Below the pieces are notes generated by a model, which saw nothing but the letters and a program-made list of their open reading frames with translations, was not told the DNA's origin and did not search any database. Positions 35,829-46,599 of a DNA stretch of 64,000 nt are shown piece after piece. This DNA is from Dryas octopetala. Its lineage: Eukaryota; Streptophyta; Magnoliopsida; Rosales; Rosaceae. The stretch's first letter is position 1; each line of letters begins with the position of its first letter. The stretch is taken from the NCBI GenBank assembly GCA_963921425.1, contig OY992836.1, positions 10,199,304 through 10,263,303 of the forward strand. The letters are read 5' to 3'. The translations under genes were made by a program, and so were the position numbers.

Positions 35829-36229
35829 CAGGCCCCTTCAAGTGTGAGATCTCACATTTAAGCTTATTTTTGGAATAAGGCGAATGAGTCAACTCTATGT
35901 AGTTTTTTAATAATTCGAACCGTCTATTTTTTAAATCTCTATTCATATATCATTCTTACAAAAAATTAGTCAAATCAAAAATAATTTGTCTATCTAATTT
36001 TGATCAAACAAATAAACGGTTTTGTCAAAAATATTTGGTTCGTTTATTTGTTTGACCAAAGTTAGATAGACTAATAATTTTTTATCTGAAAAATTTTTTG
36101 TAAGGATGATTTTTGAATAGAAATTTAAAAAATAAACGGTTCGGATCATTTAAATATTATATGAAATGAGCTCTATAAAAAATCTCACAAATAAAATTAT
36201 TTATAAAATCTTTTATTTAAAGAGACCTG
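35829..36229. mobile_element. Palindromic MITE, third copy of the family
   Basis: The left end CAGGCCCCTTCAAGTGTGAGAT and the inverted right end CAGGTCTCTTTAAATAAAAGAT share a CAGG start and weaker similarity beyond. Inner arms AAAAAATTAGTCAAATC and AGATAGACTAATAATTTTTT fold around ACGGTTTTGTCAAAAAT. It is flanked by TATATATA on both sides. Confidence 0.65.
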
Positions 36230-36447
36230 TATATATACGAGGGCATGCGGAGCCCCACATTTACTTACAAATCAAACACAAACGTTTGAAACCTACTATT
36301 TTGCTATTTTGCTTGTGTAGGGCCCCACATGTAAAACTCAAAAGTCTTCTTGTTTGTGTAAATCGGTTCATCATCTATATATAAGTCAGTCCAAAACTCT
36401 AGCTCCATGCTCCATCCCTACATAGATATAGACATAGATGCGTCTTA

Positions 36448-36478
<31 letters not shown>

Positions 36479-36965
36479 TGTTGAGATGGGTGTACCGTGT
36501 ATGCATTGAACAGTGTTTGGTCAATTGATTACAAATATTATTTATGTAATACAAGTTATACAATACATGGGTGTAATTCACATGTAATTCCCTAGTTTCA
36601 ATTTACACTAACAAGATTGGTTTTGGCTAGTAGTTAATGATTATTGGAATATTTTTTAGAATTAATTACCCTAAGCTACATACTAGTTATTGTTTTTAAT
36701 CTGTAATACCATGATCATTAAAATGTAACAATTAGGCCACTTTATTAAGAATTAGGCCACTGCATTTGATTTCTTTCTCCACATTATCAATGCATTCAAC
36801 CCACACTTCCCACTATCCACCCTGATCTCATTCTTTCTTCTCTCTCCTTCGTTTCTCTTTCTTCTTCTTTTTTCCTTCTCCTTTCTCTTTCTTTTTTTTT
36901 CTTCTTCCTTTCTCTCATTTCCTCCATCATTAACTCCATCCCCCACCTGCGTTGACCACCAGCCC

Positions 36966-36968
<3 letters not shown>
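36230..36968. other. Intergenic DNA with an (AT)n tract
   Basis: Contains (AT)n at 36446-36470 and a long CT/T-rich tract (36780-36968). No coding exon seen. Confidence 0.5.

Positions 36969-37032
<64 letters not shown>
36969..37032. repeat. (CT)n microsatellite, about 62 bp
   Basis: Pure CT dinucleotides. Long open frames overlapping it on either strand are Ser/Leu or Arg/Glu artefacts of the repeat. Confidence 0.97.
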
Positions 37033-37034
<2 letters not shown>

Positions 37035-37052
37035 CCCCTACCGTCGCCCCCT

Positions 37053-37436
37053 GCCGCCGAAACCCACCAAAACCCAGCCCCTTCTCTCTTCCTCCACATC
37101 TTTAGCTCCTCTCAAATCCCAACTTCCACATTTCAACTCCTCCCAAATCCCAACCTCTACATCAGTAGTAGGTTCTTGATTTTTTTTTGTTTAGTTTAGT
37201 TTTCTGGAACTGCAGTTTTCTGAAAGGGTTTAGGGTTTAGGGTGCCGCCGAAACCCACCAAAACCCAGTCCCTCCTCTCTTCCTCCACATCTTCAGCTCC
37301 TCCCAAATCCCAACTTCCACATCTTCAACTCCTCTCAAATCCCAACCTCTACATCAATAGTATGTTTTTGATTTTTTTTGTTTAGTTCAGTTTCTGGAAC
37401 TGCAATTTTCTGGAACTGCAGTTTTCTGAAACTATA
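37053..37436. repeat. 191-bp tandem duplication with a telomere-like motif
   Basis: GCCGCCGAAACCCACCAAAA begins at 37053 and again at 37244. The two units run in parallel with scattered substitutions. The first ends in GGGTTTAGGGTTTAGGG, plant telomere-like repeats, at about 37225-37242. Confidence 0.88.
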
Positions 37437-37455
37437 AGTGAACTGAAACTGCATA

Positions 37456-37543
37456 AACTGCAGTTTATTGGAGTTGAAACTGCAGTTTATTGAAGTTGAA
37501 ACTGCAGTTTATTAGAGTTGAAACTGCAGTTTATTGGAGTTGC
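37456..37543. repeat. 22-bp minisatellite, four copies
   Basis: AACTGCAGTTTATTGGAGTTG-type unit starting at 37456, 37478, 37500 and 37522. Each unit contains the palindrome AAACTGCAGTTT, so the array can form serial small hairpins. Confidence 0.9.
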
Positions 37544-38075
37544 GGATTTGCAGTTTCTGTTTTTTGGTGATGCGTTGATGCTGGTATTTTTGGAATATGT
37601 CTGTATGTTATATTTTTGGTGTTCGCAAATGAAGAATGAGTTTGTGGTAGTTGATCCGCAAAGGAAGAATGAGGCTTTAGGTAGTTTTGGTTAATAAAAT
37701 TAGATGCCAATATCTATATATTAATGAACTCTATTTTTTATTTTTATTTTTAAAAAAAGACCTCTCTAGTCTCAAGAGTTCTTCCGACATAAAAAGACAT
37801 TTGAATTTTTTTGTCATTGACTGAAAGTTACTGGTTGATAGTAATTTTACTGTAATGAACTAATTAAATATTAAAAAATGCTAAAACTGTTGCCAGCCAC
37901 AACCCACAACAGATATTAAAAAAAAAAATTTAGAAATTTAACAAAAGAAAGATGGTTGGAAACAATAACGGATTGTTGAGAGATTTACTGGGGTAGCTAA
38001 TAGGTTTTGGTGGTCCAGTTAGGGTAGCATTATTAGCTAATTATATATGTTAATTTGTCAATTAAAATCACTTAC

Positions 38076-38182
38076 CTTAAAAGCTGGGGAGAAGCTTCAA
38101 TATTGGCAGAGCAGAAAACCCCTGATGATGGGGCTTGGTGTTTCCGGTTTTCCTGGTCACTGGTCTCGCGCACTTCTTTCAT
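38076..38182 (-). other. Isolated coding-like exon candidate
   Basis: On the minus strand an ATG at 38182-38180 opens a frame (MKEVRETSDQENRKH...) that runs to a strong donor, AAG/GTAAGTG, at 38076/38075. The base composition is clearly less AT-rich than the surroundings, and the frame also extends upstream of the ATG. No matching downstream exon and no family were recognised. It could be a first exon, a captured gene fragment or a non-coding RNA exon. Confidence 0.25.
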
Positions 38183-38289
38183 AACCTCCAGCCGATCGAA
38201 ACTCAAAAAAGCTGATTTCCCTGCGCCTTGTTTTCCACTTTTCACAGAATCACGGCAAAAAAGTGCTTATCCGGCCGGCTAGCTATCTA

Positions 38290-39430
38290 TATTTACAGGA
38301 TATACTTCCTGCTTGTTGCTTTGACCACCACTTAAAGACGGGCTAGCTAGCTACTTCTAAAAGAAGCACTTTGGGTATGTCTACATCTTCATCAGACAAA
38401 ATGAATTGCATGTCAATGCTTCTTAAAACTGTAGCGCCAACCAGCACTTGTGTGCAAAATGATACATGCATAATGCATGCGTTGTGCACTTGTGCTTCAA
38501 ATCAATTACACAAAAAAATAAATAAAGTTATTTTCAATTTTGATATCTAAACTCTAACATTTGTCCGATAGGTACTTAAATTATTAATTGTCGTAATTTA
38601 ATGTTTAAATTTTTATTTTATTTTAATTTATTAATAAATATGACATTTATCAAATAATACTAATAAATAACGTCAAAACTAGGGATACTTTAGTTTTAAT
38701 TAGTCCACCCATATTCGCGTCATGAGTATAAAATATGTGCAAGGCACACCAAATCTGCTAGTATTATTTGACCACGTTCAGGGACAGAGGTAGCTACGGC
38801 CCAATTCATAGGGGCAGATGCCCCCACTCGATCATGTGTCAAAACAAATATTTGTGTTAATATATGCACAGTTTACTCCTTTTCTTGCCTCTTCTTTTGT
38901 GACTTATCAGTACTTAATGCTTCCAAATTTTTTGTGCTATTGAGATTGTTATACATCGTTTTTAAGTCCATCATATTATATTGTTGGGTTGGGTATAAGA
39001 GGTATAAATTCTTAAAATAATATTAGATGGTTCATATTTCTTTACCACCTCATGTGGTCTATTAACATAATAATTGATGTTTGAAGATGCCCCCTCTAGA
39101 TAAATTTATAGTTCCATCTCTGGTCACATTATATATATTAAATTAGGACAAAATAATATTTGGGCATAAAATTGAGACAAATTAAATAATGTTTGGCACT
39201 TAATTAGGACAATGACTAAAATTCCCGAGAAAAATTAAGAAAAAAAGTTTTAAATAGTTTTATTTTTTAATTATTCCCTATAATTTTTCAAGCACATTTT
39301 ACCTTTTTCTTTTTAATAAAAAAATTATGGCCAGTGAAAATTGGGATCATGGTTAGACTAATCATTTCAAATTTGGTTGATGGGCCATATTTAATACCCA
39401 GTGGTTTATTTGAATAAAAACCCAATATTA
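38290..39430. other. Intergenic DNA
   Basis: AT-rich, no gene recognised. A GTAGCTACGGCC...GATGCCCCC tract near 38790-38825 and a matching CCCCCTCTAG...CATCTCTGG stretch near 39090-39125 look like the two ends of a decayed transposon, but I could not align them convincingly. Confidence 0.3.
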
Positions 39431-39433
39431 TTT

Positions 39434-40177
39434 AAGGCATAAATTTAATTTATACACATAACTATATAAGCTATTTCAACGGGGTCCATGAACTTTCAAA
39501 TATTTCAAATATACACCTGATTTATTATGTAAATTGAAAAATGAAATTCCGTCCATTAATTTATTGAAAGATCAGTTAAATATTAGCTTGACTTTTGCTA
39601 ACGGGGATTAATTGACGACGTGGCACCAACTCAGCATACATTTCCCGCCAAATGAGCAACACATGTCCACTTGACACGGGCTCACACACCCATCACCTCT
39701 TTCTCGCTCGTCGAACGCTCTCCTAACCATTTAGTCTCCAAAAAACATCACGTTTCCCCCAAATTCGAATATAAATCTCTCACTTGTGTTCAACGAGCGA
39801 GAAAAAGATGATGACTTTGTAGACCTGTGTCAGGGGTTAGGTGGACCCGTGTCGCTCATTTCCCGCGAAATGAGCGACACGGGTCAACCTAACCCCTGAC
39901 ACGGGCCCATTAACTCTCATTCTCTCTATTATTATTAAATTGTGGGCCTGTGTCGCTCATTTGACGGGAAATGTTTGTTGAGATAGCGCCACGTCGTCAA
40001 GTAATCTCGGTCAGCAAAAGCCAAGCTGTCATTTAACTGATCTCTCAACAAATCAATGGACAGAAATTCATTTTTCAATTTAGATAATAAATCGAGTGTA
40101 TATTTGAAATATTTGAAAGTTTATGGACTCCGTTGAAATAGCTTATATAGTTATGTGTCTAAATTAAATTTATGCTT
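39434..40177. mobile_element. 0.74-kb foldback element with very long inverted repeats
   Basis: The left ~230 bases (AAGGCATAAATTTAATTTAT...) match the inverted right ~230 bases with roughly 10% differences, including ACGACGTGGC and AAATGAGC blocks. The centre holds a second palindrome with 35-base arms at 39827-39861 and 39868-39902, one mismatch. The whole element is close to one long hairpin. Long terminal inverted repeats fit a Mutator-like non-autonomous element; the target duplication is unclear. Confidence 0.85.
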
Positions 40178-41282
40178 ATTAATAAATATCAAAAGGCCTC
40201 GAGCCCAAATTAAAGATTAACTCAATCATTAAATAGCTAGGTCAAAAATAATAGAGCTCCACTAATGGAGAGGTGGTTTCTCCATGGGATTAACTCTTCA
40301 ATGAAGAACTATAAAGCTCGGCAGGATCAAGTTAAAGAGTAAGGCTATTTTCCCGAAGTGATTGGATGAATTTATTCATAAATCAATCTCTAACTTAAGC
40401 ATCAAAAACCCATTGAGGAAGAAACTCTCTTTAGGCAGTTAGAACTTAGAAGTTAGAACTCATTTGTTATATTTTTCAGAAATTAAAGACGTTAACGGAA
40501 GTTACAAAAAGTCAACTGAAAAGCTACTGACATGTATACAAGAGGAGGTTTGGGGTTCATCATTGGTTAGCTAAAATTATTTTTTAAAAATTTATTAATT
40601 CAAGTGGTGAGGGAAGGTACATTAAGATTAGAATAGAATCGAATGTAACAAAAGAAATCTAAATAAAATAGAGAGCATTAATTGTTGGAGATTCCTAAGT
40701 TTTATACATTTGGTGGTTATGAGAGGTGAAATCATCAGTTTTATGGGTCACGAGAAAAACCTCTATGATCCGGTACTTCATTAATTTGGTTTAGTCAGAC
40801 AACTTAATATGACGAACAGATATTTCCAAATTTTTGGGTCAAACTTTTAAAGTTAATGACCTAGATACGAGATCTTGTCTTTCGACTACTTGAACCCACA
40901 TATTGTGTGGTTGGTATCACATTTTTTTAGATAAATCACCTATAAATTATATGTACTGACAATTTTGAATGTTTTCCAAAATGATGTTTAATCAGTTGTA
41001 AATTGTAATTAAAGTTAAAAAATATATTTTTTTTAAATAGAAAAAGTAAAAATTGAATTCCCAAGGAGCTAGCTAGCAAGTGTTAAAAAAGAATTTGAAA
41101 TTTGGGGGTTGAGTGAGTCCATGAGACTACAAGAGAAGCAAGTGGACCAGATCTGAGTGTGAGTTACATACTTACATAGACTAATAAGTAAAGCTGCATG
41201 TAAGACAAGTGTTTGGACTTTGGAGTAGTAGTGATAAGATGGGAAGGCCATTTTGGTAAAAAAAAAACAGTCATAAAGTTAC
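40178..41282. other. Intergenic DNA upstream of the AP2 gene
   Basis: No coding exon or nameable repeat. The part after about 40600 is likely distal promoter of the AP2 gene. Confidence 0.4.
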
Positions 41283-42087
41283 AGAGAGAGAGAGAGAGAG
41301 AGAGAGCTGAAAACAAACAAACCCTAACAAATTCTTTCCAATTTCCGCTAGTCCGGATCTTTCGCGACCCTGTTTGTTTCAGACAAATTTTCTTCTCCCC
41401 ATACCCAAAACTCTTATTAATTCCCCCCTACCCCCCTAACCTCTTAGCCTTTAGTCCTCTTATCTCTCTCTTCTTTTTTTATTGTTCACTTTCTCACTCT
41501 TCCTTGCTCTCTCTTTCTCAGCTTATTATAATTACCCATCTTCTTCATCTTCGTCTTTGTTTCCTTTCCTTCTTTGAACTTGAAGCTACATCCATCTAAA
41601 AACCCAAATGGGTTTGCATGCATTGTGTTTCTAGTACTTCTCTCTCACTCATTGTTCTAGCTCTCAGTGAACTTTGATCAGCTACCTTGTGTTCAAACAG
41701 CTAGCTCTAGCTTCACTACTAGATTCTACTCCCCAATGGATTGATTCCAAGTAAATTTGATCACCTAAACTTGGTGATTATCGTACTTTGCTTTGAACCC
41801 AGATGGGATTTTGGAGCTCTACCACCTTTCAGTAACGGTTGAGGCAGTCAGTTCCGGTTTCAGGGTGAGGACTCGGGAAAAATAAAAGTTAGTTCCAACT
41901 TTCAAGTTGTTGTTTGTTTGTTTCCTGAGAAAATTAATTTAATTCACTATTTGTTTTTTTTTCAAATGTCATACTGATCCGTGTTTTTGCTTGCTCAGAT
42001 TTATTACAAGGTGACAAAAGCGAAAGGTGGTCTAAGCTGAAACGTCTTTCAAATCAATAGTACTAGCTCTACTCTACACATATAAAA
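41283..42087 (+). promoter_or_regulatory. Probable 5' leader of the AP2 gene, with (GA)n and a possible intron
   Basis: A (GA)n run at 41283-41306 is followed by a CT-rich leader-like tract (41390-41530). A donor-like CAG/GTGAGG at about 41863 and acceptor TTGCTCAG at about 41999 suggest a spliced 5' UTR intron before the ATG at 42088. Short upstream ATGs occur. No transcript evidence is available. Confidence 0.4.
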
Positions 42088-45000
42088 ATGGCTCCGGCGA
42101 GTAATTGGTTATCGTTCTCTCTCATGTCTCCCATGGAAATGCTCAGGTCCTCTGAGTCTCCTTTCGTTCCTTACGATACCTCCTCCACTGCTGCTCCTCA
42201 TTACTTCCTCGATAACTACTATGCAAACGGTAATGGCTCCTTTTATTTCGCTTCAGTCTTCAAGTTCTTAAGCTCTGTTTGGTTGCTAAGAAAATCGCAC
42301 AGAAAATGCAGTTTTGTGTTGTATGCAAGGAAAAAGAGTTTTAGGCTTTGAGCCTTCTTTATTATTTGTTTTTTGGATTTTTTCTGATCGCCGACTCAAA
42401 AATGTTACTGGGTCGTCACGTGAAGATCCCCAAACTTCTCCAGCCTCCTGTTTGGCTGTCGAGAAAAGTACAAGAAATTTCTGTTTGGTTTTGAGGAAAA
42501 TTAAACGCTGTAGCTGAACTGCATGTGACCAGATTTTTTTCCATTCTTTCGTTTTTCTCAGGCTGGACGAACCCCCAAAAGCCCCAAGTATTTTTCACAG
42601 AAGGCGAAGACAGCAAGCAAACCCACCAGGCCGATTCGCCCATCAATCTCGCAAGCTTCATCGACCCACACAATCATAGCCAGCAGGTTCCGAAGCTCGA
42701 GGACTTTCTCGGCGACTCGTCGTACAGCCAAACGGAGACCCAGGACTCGTCCCTCACCCAAATCTACGACCACGGCTCCGCCTACTTCGGCGACCACCAC
42801 CACCACCATCAGCAGCAGCAGCAGCAGGATCTCAAGGCGATTACTGGGTTTCAGGCCTTTTCCACCAACTCGGGCTCGGAGGTGGAGGACTCGGCGTCCA
42901 TGGCCCGGACTCAGCTCGCCTGTGGCGGCGAGTTCACGACGGGTCACTCTATTGAGTCGACCGGGAACGAGTTGGTGGGGGGCTTCTCTAGTTGCACCGC
43001 CACAAATAATGCTTTGTCACTTGGGGTCGTCACTCAGCAGAAGAGCTCTTCTTCTCATCAGCAGAAGGCCATTGTTGCCGTGGACTCCAATAGCTCTAAG
43101 AAAATCGCTGATACTTTTGGGCAAAGGACTTCAATTTACAGAGGAGTCACTAGGTAACTCTCAAGATTTTCTCTCATTTTGTTTTTTGGGTTTGTGTTGT
43201 TTGTGTTAAATTTTAATGTTCATAGTCATAATGTCACATGAGTCTGGATGGCCATTTTTGGTAAATACTAATATGAAACTGTCAATGAATATTGAATGCA
43301 TCTGGGTGGGGAATAAGACTATAAGAGTAAAATGGGCTTTTAATAAAATTGGGTGTAGGACCTTGTAATCCTCTGTTTTAGTAACTATTGGTGTTATTTG
43401 ATAAAATTGAATGGAAGAGTAAGTACAGTGTGGAAGAAGAAGAAGAAGGTCACATTTTTTTTTTTTTTGTAGCCACTGACGGTCAAATTCAATGCAATAG
43501 GAGTCCCTCTGACTGTTTTGTATGTATTTGCTGTAATGCTACAGACACAGGTGGACGGGTAGATATGAAGCGCATCTATGGGATAACAGCTGTAGAAGAG
43601 AGGGCCAGGCCAGGAAAGGGCGTCAAGGTCCTCTCTCTCCCTCTCTCTCACTTTTTGGATTTTATATGTTATGGAGGAACACGTATAATTATGAATATTG
43701 ACATACAGTAGTACATGTAGGCATATACATAATGCATAGAGATAGAACTGTGCTACTGTAGCACTGAAAAGAAGCTTGCATGCAATGCAATATACAAAGG
43801 CAAAAGCTAAAATCCATTAATAGGGGGCCTCTCTGGAAACTTTTTCATTAGTCTCACATGATTGATTGATGGTATCTGTGTACAATTCAGTACTTTATAT
43901 TTTCTCTTCTGAATGAGTTTTCTTTCTTTTATCTCTTTATTTCTTTCAATCAATTGATTTGATCAGCTGTGCCGCCATTTTGTTCATGTGGGTTTAATTT
44001 GCATTGGCTCTGATGGGCCTCAGCTTCCTTCAGCGCTCTCTCTCTCTCTCTCTCTCATCTGGGTCTGTGGTCTCTGAACGTACCATCTGTGAAATGTGAA
44101 TTGACGAGACCCACACCCACACCCTCTGAGTTGCAGACCTCAATGAGTCTGAACATTGGGTCTGATATCGCTTCTTCTGCGCTTGCTTTAACTTTTGCTT
44201 TTGCTTTCATCCCCTCTGGCACAAGTTTGGGGTTTTGACCACTGCACCCACTTGATGACTTAAGGAGAATTTTATTATTAAATATGTATGGCTTCCTTTA
44301 TTACCGCCGAAACTTGTTTGACAGTGACTCTGCTGGACTGGAGCCTCTGGTAAAGTGTGCTAGATTCTGGTCCATGCTCACATAGAGGAGAAAAATTTGG
44401 TACAAAAACGATTTCTTGTCTCAAAATTTTAAATAAACATTGCAAGCTTCACAGGATTTGTGAGTCTAAAATGTAAAAGAAGAGGTTAGGTAAGAGTAAA
44501 ATAAAAAACAAAGAAAAAAAGAGGATGAGTGATTGGGATAAACCCATATTAGGCTTACTATGACAACTCACATGCAAATCACATGGTTGTTTTTTTGTTT
44601 CATAATTTAATTGTTATTATAATTAGGGACTGCTGTACTTATCAGAAAGTTTTGACTACCATATTAGCTGATGTTGAATTCTTGTTTTACCTTTTGCATA
44701 AAATGTGGGATTGTGGATATCTGGCTGTCATTCAACATCTGATGCGGTTCTACAGTTTACTTGGGTAAGACGTTTATCTAGTTTAGTTTTTCCTTGAAAC
44801 AACAAAAGTTCACATTCATCTACTTTTTTAGTATTATATTTTTACTGTGATCAACAAAAAAAGTAATAGTGAAACCCTGTATTTTTCAGGTGGATATGAC
44901 AAGGAAGATAAGGCAGCAAGGGCTTATGATTTGGCTGCTCTGAAATACTGGGGTCCTACTGCAACCACCAACTTTCCTGTAATACATACAAAACTCAAAT

Positions 45001-46259
45001 GTTTTAAATTATTCTTTTAGACCTATTTAGTATCCTTTGTTTCTGCATGAAAAGCTATCTGGCAGTGAGCATGAATGTAAAGTAACTTAGCAGGTTGGTT
45101 TTCACTTTCTCAGGTTTCAACTTACAGCAAAGAACTGGAAGATATGAAACTTGTAACCAAGCAAGAATTCATTGCGTCTCTGAGAAGGTTTGTTTAACCC
45201 TTTGCATATATGCATCTCATTTGTTACATGTTTGTCCGTTCAATCCGTGGTTAATTAAGCAGTTCTACCCGATTTTTCACTTACAGGAAAAGCAGTGGTT
45301 TTTCTAGGGGAGCTTCTATATACAGGGGGGTAACAAGGTCAGTGCATCTATATTCAAATGATTCGTTGGTCGATCATTCCTTGTCAAGATTGTTTTGCAA
45401 ATGTTTTTTTTTTTTTTTCAGTGCCTGAACTAGTTGTAATAATTCATTATTTAATTTAATCTTGCAGGCATCATCAACAAGGGCGATGGCAAGCAAGAAT
45501 TGGCCGTGTTGCTGGGAACAAAGACCTCTACCTTGGAACATTTGGTAAATATAGAAGCATACTGTACCCAGCACCTTTCATTGCACACTAATTTGAGAGC
45601 AATATTCAAGTTTTCAAGTTGATATGATAATTCTGTCTTTCAAGCATAAAATCTTTAGATAATCTGTTATGTTCTTTTTTATCTGGATTGATCTGACCCC
45701 ACATCAAGTTCAAAAATATATGATTCTTTGAAAGAGAATCATGCACATTTAAGATAATGCCCTCATCTTAATTAATTGGTTTGTGGCAGCCACTGAAGAG
45801 GAAGCAGCAGAGGCATATGATATAGCGGCCATAAAGTTCAGGGGCATCAATGCCGTAACAAATTTTGAGATGAACCGATATGATGTTGAAGCCATCGGCA
45901 AGAGTGCTCTTCCTGTTGGCGGGGCAGCAAAGCGCCTGAAGCTCTCGCTCGAATCCGAAGAACAGAAACCATCTGTAAACCATGATCAGCAGCAGCATCC
46001 TGGTCCTCAATGCAGCAGTGGCAGCAACAACATAAGTTTCACTTCCATGCAGCCACAGCAGCAGCAGCCAGTTCAATCCATACCGTGCGGAATTCCATTT
46101 GATGCTGCCACTGCAGCAGCACTTTATCATCAAAATCTCTTCCACCACTACCAACCCAACTACTATGGAACTTCTGATCCAGCAGCTAACATTCCAATGA
46201 GCATGATGCAGCAGCAGCAGCCTCCTGAGTTTTTCATTTGGCCTCACCAAAACCATTGA
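42088..46259 (+). CDS. AIL6: AINTEGUMENTA-like AP2 transcription factor (AIL6/PLT3-like)
   Basis: Nine exons: 42088-42229, 42562-43153, 43545-43627, 44756-44764, 44890-44978, 45114-45187, 45287-45337, 45468-45544, 45790-46259; 1587 nt, 528 residues. The N-terminus [19 protein letters not shown] and the following GWTNPQKPQ match the AIL6/PLT3 pattern, as do [27 protein letters not shown] and [11 protein letters not shown]. Two AP2 domains: R1 about 239-311 ([20 protein letters not shown], with [12 protein letters not shown]) and R2 about 341-399 ([33 protein letters not shown]), joined by the conserved [10 protein letters not shown] linker. His- and Gln-rich low-complexity tracts lie in the N- and C-terminal parts. 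Such factors bind DNA in the nucleus and maintain meristem and organ growth. The first large intron (43628-44755) would have to be spliced to a 9-nt exon. No sign of decay. Confidence 0.95.
44756..44764 (+). other. 9-nt microexon of the AP2 gene
   Basis: CTACAG/TTTACTTGG/GTAAG. The nine bases supply the rest of a Val codon, then Tyr, Leu and the first base of Gly, giving the VYLGGYDKED junction of AP2 domain R1. The exon before ends CGTCAAG and the one after starts GTGGATATG, so the frame closes only if this microexon is used. ANT/AIL genes are known to have an exon of this size here. Confidence 0.93.
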
Positions 46260-46549
46260 TAGGACTAAAATCATTGTCGTTCTCACCCCCGTAATGTTAG
46301 CCGCTAACATTATCCGGCTGACCAACATCTGACCCCTCACTCCAATCCACCTCACAACCTTAATTAGGATTAGCAAAGGCAGGAGGTTTTTTGTTTGGAG
46401 GCTAAAGTTCTGGATAGAGAGTAGGTAGCAGCTGGATTTTGTATTTTCATGTGGGAAACGTTGAACGGTGTATCCAGCTACTTTAAGAATTTCTTTCCTT
46501 TTTTGGGATATCTTTCCTGCGTTGTCTTCAGTTCTTTTCTTTTTAACTA

Positions 46550-46553
<4 letters not shown>

Positions 46554-46593
<40 letters not shown>
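46554..46593. repeat. (AT)n microsatellite
   Basis: About 40 bases of AT, roughly 300 bp after the stop codon of the AP2 gene, at or just past its likely 3' UTR. Confidence 0.95.
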
Positions 46594-46597
<4 letters not shown>

Positions 46598-46599
46598 GG

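Noticed and set aside
36752-37179. Arg/Glu-rich and Ser/Leu-rich open frames
   Set aside because: They are translations of the CT microsatellite and neighbouring CT-rich DNA.
41213-41599. 128-codon open frame just upstream of the AP2 gene
   Set aside because: It reads through the (GA)n and CT-rich leader and looks like untranslated leader rather than protein.
42558-42947. Open frame opposite AP2 gene exon 2
   Set aside because: Antisense shadow of a conserved coding exon; no independent signal.
43394-43711. Open frames in and around AP2 gene exon 3
   Set aside because: They do not respect the splice sites; the 83-nt exon 43545-43627 explains the conserved part.
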